Assembly: GCA_002394305.1 (NCBI GenBank)
Contig: DGTM01000049.1
Location: 1-28,310, forward strand
Direction: 5' to 3'
DNA: 28,310 nucleotides
Origin: Prevotellaceae bacterium UBA4336
Lineage (GTDB): Bacteria; Bacteroidota; Bacteroidia; Bacteroidales; Bacteroidaceae
The notes beneath the pieces were generated by a model, which worked only from the letters and a program-made list of their open reading frames with translations, did no database searches and was not told where the DNA came from. A program made the translations under genes and the position numbers. How positions within the stretch are numbered: position 1 is the stretch's first letter; each line of letters starts with the position of its first letter. This document shows positions 1-7,702 of this stretch, piece by piece.

Positions 1-82
1 ATTTCATTTTCCTCCTACTCGATTCGTTTCCCGCAGAGGTCCGCCCCGCGCCTTGCCGCCCGACACAGCACGCGCTTCTGCC

Positions 83-220
83 GGAAGACCCTGGCTCTTA
101 TCTCGGAAGAGCCTAGCTCTTATTTTGGAAGAGCCTAACGCTTATTTCGGAAGACCCAGGCTCTTATTTTGGAAGCCCCAGGCTCTTATTTTGGAAGAGC
201 ACGCCGTATATTCCGGAGAA
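83..220. repeat. 22-bp tandem repeat array with internal palindromes
   Basis: GGAAG recurs at 83, 105, 127, 149, 171 and 193, with a degenerate GGAGA at 215, giving an exact 22-bp period. Most units hold an imperfect palindrome of the form AAGAGCCTAGGCTCTT followed by ATTTT or ATTTC. The period is not a multiple of three and the units differ at several bases. The open frame running through it (53-277) therefore has no repeating peptide and is not considered a gene. The array ends about 70 bp upstream of the promoter box of the aminotransferase gene. Confidence 0.85.
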
Positions 221-288
221 GTACGAGAAAAATTAGGTCGGACACGCAGAAAAAAGGGGAAGAACAATGCGATGTGACAAATAATTTG

Positions 289-296
289 TAACTTTG
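289..296 (+). promoter_or_regulatory. -7 promoter box of the aminotransferase gene
   Basis: TAACTTTG matches the Bacteroidetes -7 consensus TAnnTTTG and lies 20 bp before the ATG at 317. No convincing -33 TTTG is seen at the usual 19-21 bp spacing, so this is supported by one half-site only. Confidence 0.55.
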
Positions 297-316
297 CGTG
301 GAAAAACACCTAAAAC

Positions 317-1492
317 ATGAAATACGACTTCGACGAGATTGTTCCGCGCAAGGGAACTGATGCAATCAAGACAGACCGCGTGAAAGACGAGTGCGGCAGC
401 GACGACCTCATCCCGATGTGGGTGGCCGATATGGACTTCCGCACGCCGCCCTTCGTCATGGAAGCCATCAGGAAACGCCTGGAGCAAGGCATCCTGGGCT
501 ATACCTGCCAGAATCCTCCCTACTACGAGAGCATCTGCCGCTGGAACAAGGCGCAGTACGGCGTGGACATCACACGCGAGATGCTGTGCTATGTGCCCGG
601 CGTGGTGAGCGGCATCTTCCTTGCCGTGCAGGCCTTCACCGAGAAGGGCGACCGCATCCTCGTGCAGGAGCCCGTCTACCATCCCTTTACCTTTGTGCCC
701 GAAGCCTGCCAGCGCCAGGTGGTGCAGTCCTCGCTGCGACGCACGGAAAGCTCCTTCGCGATGGACTTCGACCAGCTTCGCAAAGACATCAAGGGCTGCC
801 GGCTCATGGTGCTCTGCAACCCCCACAACCCCGGCGGCATCTGCTGGTCGGAGGAGGACCTGCGGCAGGTGGCCCGCATCTGTGCCGAGGAGGGCGTCGT
901 GGTCGTGAGCGACGAGATACACTGCGACATGCTCTACCACGGACGCCGACACATCCCCTTTGCCAGCGTCAGCGACGAGGCACGCCGCATCAGCATCACC
1001 CTGCAGGCTCCCACCAAGACCTTCAACATGCCCGGCATCGTGGCGAGCCATGCCATCGTCTACGACGAGAAGCTCCGCGAGCGCTACTTCAACTACATCT
1101 GGGGTACGGACCAGGACCTCGGCAACGTCTTTGCCTGCGACTGCGTGATGGCCTGCTACAGCGACGAGGGCCGCGAGTGGAAGCAGCAGATGCTCGACTA
1201 CGTGCAGGGGAACATCGACCTCGTCGTGAAACGCCTGGCAGAGGAATGTCCCCGCATCCGCCCCATCGTGCCGGAGGCCAGCTTCCTCGTCTTCCTCGAC
1301 TGCACGGCGCTTGGCTTCGCGACGCAGGGCGAGCTGGAACACTTCTTTGCCTTCGATGCCAAGATAGGCATGAACTCCGGCGCCATGTTCGGCAAGGGCG
1401 GCGTCGGCTTCATGCGCATGAACGTCGGCAGTCCGCGCTCCGTCGTGAACGAAGCCGTCGACAGAATCGTCCGAGCCTGCAGAGAAAGATAA
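317..1492 (+). CDS. MalY/PatB-type PLP aminotransferase (probable cystathionine beta-lyase)
   Basis: This is a 391-aa fold-type I PLP enzyme of the MalY/PatB subgroup, which usually cleaves cystathionine or cysteine C-S bonds in the cytoplasm. The N-terminal stretch IPMWVADMDF (residues 32-41) is a hallmark of this subgroup. The pyridoxal-phosphate contacts are visible as NPHNP (168-172), SDEIHCD (198-204, with the ring-binding Asp199) and the Schiff-base lysine Lys234 in PTKTFNMPG. Length is normal for the family. The ATG at 317 fits the conserved N terminus and sits 20 bp after a -7 box; there is no Shine-Dalgarno sequence, as usual in Bacteroidetes. The next gene starts 10 bp after its stop, suggesting cotranscription, although no metabolic link to that surface protein is evident. 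Substrate specificity cannot be read from sequence. Confidence 0.93.
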   Translation: MKYDFDEIVPRKGTDAIKTDRVKDECGSDDLIPMWVADMDFRTPPFVMEAIRKRLEQGILGYTCQNPPYYESICRWNKAQYGVDITREMLCYVPGVVSGIFLAVQAFTEKGDRILVQEPVYHPFTFVPEACQRQVVQSSLRRTESSFAMDFDQLRKDIKGCRLMVLCNPHNPGGICWSEEDLRQVARICAEEGVVVVSDEIHCDMLYHGRRHIPFASVSDEARRISITLQAPTKTFNMPGIVASHAIVYDEKLRERYFNYIWGTDQDLGNVFACDCVMACYSDEGREWKQQMLDYVQGNIDLVVKRLAEECPRIRPIVPEASFLVFLDCTALGFATQGELEHFFAFDAKIGMNSGAMFGKGGVGFMRMNVGSPRSVVNEAVDRIVRACRER

Positions 1493-1502
1493 ACCTAAAG
1501 CC

Positions 1503-4500
1503 ATGATACCAGAAAAACAACTTTACAGAATACTCTTAGCCGCTGTCCTGTGCCTTGCATATCCCTTGCAGCGCCTGCACGCCGAGAAGGTGGAGGGCGA
1601 CGAGATAAGGCTGAGCGGCACCGTGATAGGCACCAGCCCGTACTACGACTACGCAAGCGGTCAGGCCTCGGAGACGGTGAACACAGCAGCAAATGCCTTC
1701 GACGGCAATCTGTCCACCTACGTCGCCACCTACGAGCGGTCGCACGCCTGGGTGGGCCTGGACCTGGGCGCTCCCCACGTCATCACGCGTGTGGCATGGT
1801 GTCCCCGCAATGCCGGCAACGGTCCGGAGCGTGCCCTGCTGGGCATCTTCGAAGGCTCCAACCGCGAGGACTTCATGGATGCCGTCCCCCTGTACATGGT
1901 CACGAAGGCAGGCACGGCGGGCGTCATGTCGTATGCCGAAGTGCACGTCTCGCGCGGATTCCGGTACGTCCGCTGGTGCGGACCGGCCGACAGCCGTTGC
2001 AACATAGCCGAGCTGGAGTTCTACGGCCATGCCGGTGCCGGCGACGACAGCCGTTTCTATCAGCTCTCCAACCTGCCCACGCTCTCCTATCACACCTACG
2101 AGGGGATAGAGCCTTACGATAAGAACCATGAGCTGGAGTCGGAGATGTGCCTCATCTACGACAGCGGGACGCGCATACAGGAATACCCGATTCTGGCCCG
2201 CGAGCGCGGCAACGGCTCACGGTATGAGCTCTTCAAGAAGCGTCCCTATCGCATAAAGTTCAACGATGGCAAGAGCCACTACATGCTCAAGGACTCGCCC
2301 CTGCAGAGCCCTTCCAAAGCCAGGAAGTGGACACTCCTTCCCAATTGGCGCGAGAAGACCCTGATGCGCAACAACATCGCCTTCGAGATGAGCCGACGGC
2401 TGGGACTGTCCTATACACCGTGGATACAGAACGTAGACGTCATCGTGAACGGCGAGTACAAGGGCAACTACCAGCTCTGCGACCAGGTCACCGTCGACCC
2501 CCATCGCGTGGACATCACGGAGCTGCTCCCCGACGACAACGAGGAGCCGTTCATCAGCGGCGGCTACCTGCTGGAGATAACTAGCCCGGGCGGCGAGGCC
2601 TACCACTTCAGCAGCAGTCACGGCATCCCCGTCGACGTCAAGTCGCCCGACGATGATGAGATAAGCTCCCGGCAGTTCTCGTACATCCGCGACGCCTTCA
2701 ACGACATGGAGGCGCGGCTCTGGGCCTCCGACTACACGAACCCTGACGAAGGGTATCGCAGCAGACTGGACGTGGAAAGCTTCCTGCGCTACTTCCTCGT
2801 CGGGGAGTTCGCAGGCAACAACGATGCCATGTGGAGCCTCTATCTGTATAAGGAACGCGGCGACGACCGCTTCCATTTCGGGCCCGTCTGGGACTTTGAC
2901 CTCAGCATGGACAACGACCAACGCACCTATCCCGCAAACGGCAAGCCCGACTGGCTCTATAAGTACGGGGCGGCCGTCTCGGGCATACGCGACTTCGTCG
3001 GCCGCATCCTTTCCGACCCCTATGCCGCAGAGATGCTCAGCTCCATTTGGGCCGATGCGCGGAAGAGCAAGGCTATCACCGTAGAGCGGTTCTGGAACTT
3101 CGTGGACAGCCTCGGCACGGTGATGGACCAGTCGCAGAAGCTGAACTTCACCCGCTGGGACAATCTGGGCCAGCTCCTCACCCTGCAGCAGTTCGCACCC
3201 GGCACGTATCAGGGGGAACTCGACATCGTCAAGAACTATCTGAAGCAGCGCATACAGTGGATCGACAATAAGCTGGGATATGTCGAGATTCAGGACATCG
3301 ATCCTTCCGACACGCTCTTCATCATCAACACGCCTGCCGACCTCATGGCATTCCAGCATGCTGTGAACGAACAGGGGCTGACCGCCCTGAACGGTCGTCT
3401 GGGCGCAGACCTGGATTTGAGCGCAATCAGCTCGAAACTGAGGCCCATCGGAACCAGTCAACATCCCTACACAGGTACCTTCGACGGCGAGAATCACGTC
3501 ATCTCCGGATTCACCATGCGGCTTGCAGAGGATAACGTCGGCCTCTTCGGCACACTGGGAGCTGGAGCCGTCGTCCGTGGAGTCACCCTGGACAGCTCCT
3601 GCACCATCAGCGGCAACAATGGGGTGGGCCTCATTGGCTTAGCTCAGGGAGACGGAACCGTCACGCTTGATGCTTTGAGCAACGAAGGCACGGTCATCGC
3701 TTCGGGCAAATGGGCAGCAGGAATTCTGGGCAGATGTGAGGACCTCGCCACATCGGTCACTATCAGCCATAGCTATGTTTCAGGTTCTGTCAGCGGTCAG
3801 GATGAGAGCGCTGCCATCTGCGGTTGGGTAAACAGGAGTGTCAAGATTACAAGATGCTTCAGCACGGCTTCTGTCAGCGGGGTGACCGATAAGAATGGCT
3901 TTGCCCGTTACAGGCACGGACTGATTTTACGCTGTTTCAGCGATAGTGCAACAGCACAGACCAACGTCACGATGGTCAGTGAGGCAGACATCTCCGGTGG
4001 CTACCTCTGCTATCGACTCAACGATGGCGACGCGTCTGGCGACACGTTCTTCTATCAGACACTTGGAGAGGATGAACATCCTGTGCTGCAGCGTCACCTG
4101 AAAGTGATTTGCGAGGGAAGCTCGTACGTCAACGACCTGGACTTCGCCATCACCACTCCGCAGGAACTCACCGACTTCGCAGAGCTCGTGAACGGAGGCT
4201 TGAACTACATCAACGGCATCGTTGCAGACAATCTCGACTTTGAGGGCCTGACCGTCAGACCCATTGGTACTGAAGACCATCCGTATATTGGATGCTTCGA
4301 TGGCGGCGGTCATACCTTCAGCAATCTGGTGATAGAGAACAGCGGTAACTTCATCGGTCTCTTCGGCATCGTCAGCGGCGGTGCTATCATCAAGAACTTT
4401 GTGCTCGACAAGAGCTGCTCCATAAGTGGCACGTCTTACGTCGGCATCATCGGCGGCTCAAAAGGCAGCGGCACCATCACGATGGAGTGCCTGGGCAACG

Positions 4501-5108
4501 AGGGCTCTGTGACAGCACGGGACCGGAACGCCGGAGCCATCTTCGGCTGCAACATGGCTGCCGCCGCGACGCCCGTCTTCATCAACTGCTATGCCACAGG
4601 AGCGGTGAAGGGTGCCCGGGAGAGCGGTCAGATAACAGGCTATGCAGGTCGCGGACAGGCCTACAACTGTTACGGCAGCGGCACCATCGAGGGGTATTAT
4701 TATCAGGACATGAGCGATGCCATGTTGCGCGGCAATCCCCAGGCCACAAACTGCTACTCCACGACGCCCGACAGCAGAGCCATCGAGGTTACGCCCGAAC
4801 AGGTGGCGAATGGTGAGCTCTGCTACATGCTCAATCAGTACAATGAATCGGACAGCGACATCTGGTATCAGACGCTGGGAGAGGACGACCACCCCGTGCT
4901 GGATTCCACTCACGCCAAGGTCTGCCTTGCCGACGACGGGACATACCACAACGACGACCGCGACGGACTGCAGGCCTGCGAGTTCAGTCGCGAGGGACAG
5001 ACCTCAGAGTCCTACACCATCATCGGCATCCGTACGAGGAAGTCGCAAAGGGGCATCCACATCATCCGCACCCGCAGCGGAAAGGTCTACAAGGTTCTGG
5101 TTAAGTGA
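1503..5108 (+). CDS. Secreted discoidin-CotH-GLUG surface protein
   Basis: The product is 1201 aa. It starts with a signal peptide (MIPEKQLYRILLAAVLCLAY, then a cleavage region near HAEK). Residues about 28-175 form an F5/8 type C (discoidin) sugar-binding-like domain (FDGNLSTYV, WVGLDLGAPHVITRVAW). About 215-590 match the CotH spore-coat-kinase-like family: a WTLLPNW...RNNIAFEMSRR block, GEFAGNNDAMW, and the acidic VWDFDLSMDND near 460 where the kinase fold binds metal/ATP. Two GLUG blocks follow (starting near 604 and 878), each beginning with a xxTPxxLxxF motif and ending with a CYxLN...YQTLGEDxHPVL segment, so the C-terminal half is an internal duplication. The last 40 residues (YTIIGIRTRKSQRGIHII to KVLVK) resemble the C-terminal tail of Prevotella secreted proteins. 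It probably acts at the cell surface; whether the CotH domain phosphorylates anything is unknown. Confidence 0.88.
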   Translation: MIPEKQLYRILLAAVLCLAYPLQRLHAEKVEGDEIRLSGTVIGTSPYYDYASGQASETVNTAANAFDGNLSTYVATYERSHAWVGLDLGAPHVITRVAWCPRNAGNGPERALLGIFEGSNREDFMDAVPLYMVTKAGTAGVMSYAEVHVSRGFRYVRWCGPADSRCNIAELEFYGHAGAGDDSRFYQLSNLPTLSYHTYEGIEPYDKNHELESEMCLIYDSGTRIQEYPILARERGNGSRYELFKKRPYRIKFNDGKSHYMLKDSPLQSPSKARKWTLLPNWREKTLMRNNIAFEMSRRLGLSYTPWIQNVDVIVNGEYKGNYQLCDQVTVDPHRVDITELLPDDNEEPFISGGYLLEITSPGGEAYHFSSSHGIPVDVKSPDDDEISSRQFSYIRDAFNDMEARLWASDYTNPDEGYRSRLDVESFLRYFLVGEFAGNNDAMWSLYLYKERGDDRFHFGPVWDFDLSMDNDQRTYPANGKPDWLYKYGAAVSGIRDFVGRILSDPYAAEMLSSIWADARKSKAITVERFWNFVDSLGTVMDQSQKLNFTRWDNLGQLLTLQQFAPGTYQGELDIVKNYLKQRIQWIDNKLGYVEIQDIDPSDTLFIINTPADLMAFQHAVNEQGLTALNGRLGADLDLSAISSKLRPIGTSQHPYTGTFDGENHVISGFTMRLAEDNVGLFGTLGAGAVVRGVTLDSSCTISGNNGVGLIGLAQGDGTVTLDALSNEGTVIASGKWAAGILGRCEDLATSVTISHSYVSGSVSGQDESAAICGWVNRSVKITRCFSTASVSGVTDKNGFARYRHGLILRCFSDSATAQTNVTMVSEADISGGYLCYRLNDGDASGDTFFYQTLGEDEHPVLQRHLKVICEGSSYVNDLDFAITTPQELTDFAELVNGGLNYINGIVADNLDFEGLTVRPIGTEDHPYIGCFDGGGHTFSNLVIENSGNFIGLFGIVSGGAIIKNFVLDKSCSISGTSYVGIIGGSKGSGTITMECLGNEGSVTARDRNAGAIFGCNMAAAATPVFINCYATGAVKGARESGQITGYAGRGQAYNCYGSGTIEGYYYQDMSDAMLRGNPQATNCYSTTPDSRAIEVTPEQVANGELCYMLNQYNESDSDIWYQTLGEDDHPVLDSTHAKVCLADDGTYHNDDRDGLQACEFSREGQTSESYTIIGIRTRKSQRGIHIIRTRSGKVYKVLVK

Positions 5109-5151
5109 GCGCCACTGTTTGAGCGCCAAGGGCCAACTCATACAAAAAAAG

Positions 5152-5224
5152 TCGGGGTGACCCGACTCGAACGGGCGACCACCTGGTCCCAAACCAGGTG
5201 CGCTACCAACTGCGCTACACCCCG
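5152..5224 (-). tRNA. tRNA-Pro (anticodon TGG)
   Basis: Read on the minus strand, the 73-nt cloverleaf starts CGGGGTG (5224-5218) and closes with CACCCCG plus discriminator A (5152). The D arm is AGCGCAGTTGGTAGCGC. The anticodon stem CCTGG/CCAGG holds the loop TTTGGGA, so the anticodon is TGG (proline, CCA codons). The T arm is CCCGTTCGAGTCGGG. The 3' CCA is not encoded. A TATCTTTG box lies 31 bp upstream on the same strand. Confidence 0.96.
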
Positions 5225-5255
5225 ATGCTTTAACGCTATGGCGCGAAAAGCGGTG

Positions 5256-5263
5256 CAAAGATA
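5256..5263 (-). promoter_or_regulatory. -7 promoter box of the tRNA-Pro gene
   Basis: Minus-strand TATCTTTG matches TAnnTTTG exactly and ends about 31 bp before the tRNA 5' end. This would leave a short 5' leader for RNase P. Confidence 0.6.
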
Positions 5264-5368
5264 CGACTTTTTCCCGAACTGTGCAAGAATGTAGGACATA
5301 AATTCCACTTTTTGCCTTGTATGTCCTTTTTCCTCATATATTATATTATGTAAATGGGAGCGATTTCG

Positions 5369-5376
5369 TATCTTTG
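5369..5376 (+). promoter_or_regulatory. -7 promoter box of the serC operon
   Basis: TATCTTTG lies 56 bp upstream of the serC ATG at 5433 and diverges from the tRNA promoter. The upstream region is AT-rich; no clear TTTG -33 element is visible. Confidence 0.6.
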
Positions 5377-5432
5377 CGAAGGAAAAAGCAGCACAAACAG
5401 AAAAGTTGGATAATATAAATAAACTAAACGCA

Positions 5433-6500
5433 ATGAAAAAGTACAACTTCAATGCCGGTCCCTCTATCCTCCCGAAGGAGGTGATGGAGGCAACCGCAGC
5501 AGCCTGTCTTGAGTTTGAAGGTAGCGGCCTCTCTCTGATGGAGACCAGCCATCGTGCAAAGAACTTCCAGCCCGTCGTCGACGAGGCTGTGGCACTCTTC
5601 AAGGAACTGCTCAGTATTCCCGAGGGCTACGCAGTCATCTTCCTCGGTGGCGGTGCAAGCCTGGAGTTCTGCATGGTGCCCTATAACTTCCTCGAGAAGA
5701 AGGCAGCCTATCTCAACACGGGCGTCTGGGCAACGAAGGCGCAGAAGGAAGCCAAGCTCTTCGGCGAAGTGGTGGAAGTGGCATCCAGCGCCGACAAGAA
5801 CTTCACCTATATCCCCAAAGGCTTCACCATCCCCACGGACGCCGACTACTTCCACATCACATCGAACAACACCATCTATGGCACCGAGATACTCGAAGAC
5901 CTCGACAGCCCCGTGCCCATGATAGCCGACATGAGCAGCGACATCCTCTCCCGCCCCGTCGACGTCAGCAAGTACGGCATGATATATGGCGGCGCACAGA
6001 AGAACCTCAGCATGGCAGGCGTCACCTTCTGCATCATCAAGGAAGACCTCCTCGGCAAGGTGAGCCGCCCCATCCCCACCATGCTCGACTACCGTACGCA
6101 CATCAAGAAGGGCAGCATGTTCAACACACCGCCAACAGTGCCCATCTACTGCGCACTGCAGAACCTCAAGTGGATCAAGAAGCAAGGCGGCGTGGAGGCC
6201 ATGGAGAAGCTGGCAAAGCAGCGTGCCGAAATCGTCTATAGCGAGATAGACCGCAACAAGCTCTTCGTCGGCACAGCCCAGGAGGACAGCCGTTCGCGCA
6301 TGAACATCACCTTCGTCCTCAAGCCCGAGTATCAGGACCTGCAGGACGAGTTCATGGCCTTCGCCACAAGCAAGGGCATGGTCGGCGTCAAGGGACACCG
6401 CGACGTAGGCGGCTTCCGCGCCAGCTGCTACAATGCCATGACCATCGAAGGCTGCCAGGCACTCGTGGCCTGCATGAAGGAGTTTGAAGCACAACACTAA
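5433..6500 (+). CDS. serC: Phosphoserine aminotransferase
   Basis: A 355-aa class V PLP aminotransferase that converts 3-phosphohydroxypyruvate to phosphoserine, the second step of serine synthesis. The N terminus KYNFNAGPSILP is diagnostic, followed by GLSLMETSHRAKNF, the FLGGGASLEF phosphate-binding segment (70-79), HITSNNTIYGTE (141-152) and the Schiff-base Lys190 in YGGAQKNLSMAG. The ATG at 5433 is chosen over an in-frame ATG at 5406 because it gives the standard family N terminus. It is the first gene of a serC-serA-DUF1015 run, an order common in Bacteroidales. The gap to serA is filled by an inverted-repeat element rather than a terminator and promoter. Confidence 0.97.
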   Translation: MKKYNFNAGPSILPKEVMEATAAACLEFEGSGLSLMETSHRAKNFQPVVDEAVALFKELLSIPEGYAVIFLGGGASLEFCMVPYNFLEKKAAYLNTGVWATKAQKEAKLFGEVVEVASSADKNFTYIPKGFTIPTDADYFHITSNNTIYGTEILEDLDSPVPMIADMSSDILSRPVDVSKYGMIYGGAQKNLSMAGVTFCIIKEDLLGKVSRPIPTMLDYRTHIKKGSMFNTPPTVPIYCALQNLKWIKKQGGVEAMEKLAKQRAEIVYSEIDRNKLFVGTAQEDSRSRMNITFVLKPEYQDLQDEFMAFATSKGMVGVKGHRDVGGFRASCYNAMTIEGCQALVACMKEFEAQH

Positions 6501-6501
6501 A

Positions 6502-6647
6502 GACCCCCTCCTGCTCCCCCTTGCAGGGGGAGGGCGGTTAGTGTCTAAAGAATAGTAAAAAGAAATATAAACAAATAAGCAAACCCCAAAGCCGCAAGCA
6601 GCAAGACATTCTGCTCTCCCCCTGCAAGGGGGAGCGGGGAGGGGGTC
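6502..6647. repeat. MITE-like inverted-repeat element, copy 1 (serC-serA gap)
   Basis: The left arm (6502-6534) begins GACCCCCTCC and contains the hairpin CTCCCCCTTGCAGGGGGAG. The right arm (6615-6647) is its inverse complement and ends GGAGGGGGTC. About 80 bp of AT-rich sequence separates them. Each arm is a palindrome and the two arms also pair with each other. The element occupies almost the whole gap and ends 7 bp before the serA ATG. Confidence 0.8.
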
Positions 6648-6654
6648 CGACATT

Positions 6655-7569
6655 ATGAAAGTTTTAATCGCAACAGAGAAGCCTTTTAGCGGCGTGGCCG
6701 TTAAAGGCATCAAGGAAATTTTCGATGCAGCAGGCTACGAGGTAGTCATGCTCGAGAAATACACAGAGAAGAGTCAACTGCTCGATGCAGTGAAGGACGT
6801 TGACGCCATGATTATCCGCTCGGATAAGGTGGACGCCGAGGTCCTCGACGCTGCGGGGCAGCTGAAGATAGTAGTTCGTGCCGGCGCAGGCTACGATAAC
6901 ATCGACCTGGCAGCAGCCACGGCTCACAATGTTGTTGCCATGAACACGCCCGGTCAGAACGCCAACAGCGTGGCAGAGCTCGTCTTCGGCCTGCTCGTCT
7001 TCGGCGTCCGCAATTTCTTCAACGGCACGAGCGGCACAGAACTGAAGGGCAAGAAGCTTGGCATCCTGGCCTTCGGCAACGTAGGTCGCAACGTGGCTCG
7101 CATTGCCAAAGGCTTCGGCATGGAGATTGCCGCCTACGATGCTTTCTGCCCGGCAGAAGCTATCGAAGCAGCAGGCGTGAAGGCTGCCAAGAGTCAGGAC
7201 GAACTCTTCGAGACGTGCGACATCGTGTCGCTCCATATTCCCGCAACGCCCGAGACGAAGCAGAGCATCAACTACGACCTCGTAGGCAAGCTGAAGAAGG
7301 GCGGAATCCTCGTCAACACAGCCCGCAAGGAAGTCATCGACGAAGCCGGTCTCATCAAGCTCATGCAGGAGCGCCAAGACCTGAAGTACCTGACGGACAT
7401 CAAGCCCGATGCAGATGCCGAGTTCGCCAAGTTCGAGGGCCGCTACTTCGCCACGCCGAAGAAGATGGGCGCACAGACTGCCGAGGCCAACGTCAATGCA
7501 GGCATCGCTGCAGCCAACCAGATTGTCGGCTTCCTGCGCGACGGGATAACGAAATTCAAAGTCAACTAA
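6655..7569 (+). CDS. serA: D-3-phosphoglycerate dehydrogenase, short form
   Basis: A 304-aa D-2-hydroxyacid dehydrogenase that oxidises 3-phosphoglycerate to 3-phosphohydroxypyruvate using NAD, feeding SerC. The substrate domain holds VVRAGAGYDNID (73-84). The Rossmann domain has LGILAFGNVGRNVA (135-148), and the catalytic arginine is Arg224 in NTARKEVIDE. There is no C-terminal ACT domain, so serine feedback through that route is absent. The position of the catalytic histidine in most relatives (TPHxG) reads TPKKMGAQT here (about 268-275), and the usual DVFExEP segment is missing. My recollection is that other Bacteroidales short SerA proteins share this. It sits between serC and the DUF1015 gene, with repeat elements on both sides. 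Confidence 0.93.
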   Translation: MKVLIATEKPFSGVAVKGIKEIFDAAGYEVVMLEKYTEKSQLLDAVKDVDAMIIRSDKVDAEVLDAAGQLKIVVRAGAGYDNIDLAAATAHNVVAMNTPGQNANSVAELVFGLLVFGVRNFFNGTSGTELKGKKLGILAFGNVGRNVARIAKGFGMEIAAYDAFCPAEAIEAAGVKAAKSQDELFETCDIVSLHIPATPETKQSINYDLVGKLKKGGILVNTARKEVIDEAGLIKLMQERQDLKYLTDIKPDADAEFAKFEGRYFATPKKMGAQTAEANVNAGIAAANQIVGFLRDGITKFKVN

Positions 7570-7701
7570 AAGACTCACCCCCAGCCCCTCTCTTGTAGAG
7601 AGGGGAGTGATTACAAAAACAATTATAAATACAGAAGTAGAATACGCCTCCCCATAAACATTCTACTCTCCCCCTACAAGGGGGAGCGGGGAGGGGGTCT
7701 T
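7570..7701. repeat. MITE-like inverted-repeat element, copy 2 (serA-DUF1015 gap)
   Basis: The left arm (about 7570-7610) has the hairpin CCCCTCTCTTGTAGAGAGGGG. The right arm (about 7661-7700) has CTCCCCCTACAAGGGGGAG and ends GGAGGGGGTC, 3 bp before the next ATG. It has the same layout as copy 1, but the hairpin loop core is TTGTAG/CTACAA instead of TTGCAG/CTGCAA, changed in both arms together. Confidence 0.78.
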
Positions 7702-7702
7702 T

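Noticed and set aside
83..220. CRISPR array reading of the 22-bp repeats
   Set aside because: Units are contiguous with no unique spacers, and no cas genes are in the window.
53..277. 74-aa open frame through the 22-bp repeat array
   Set aside because: The 22-bp period shifts frame each unit, there is no promoter box or conserved start, and the frame only stays open by chance.
233..1504. 423-aa minus-strand open frame opposite the aminotransferase
   Set aside because: Shadow of a GC-rich gene; the plus strand carries the full set of PLP motifs.
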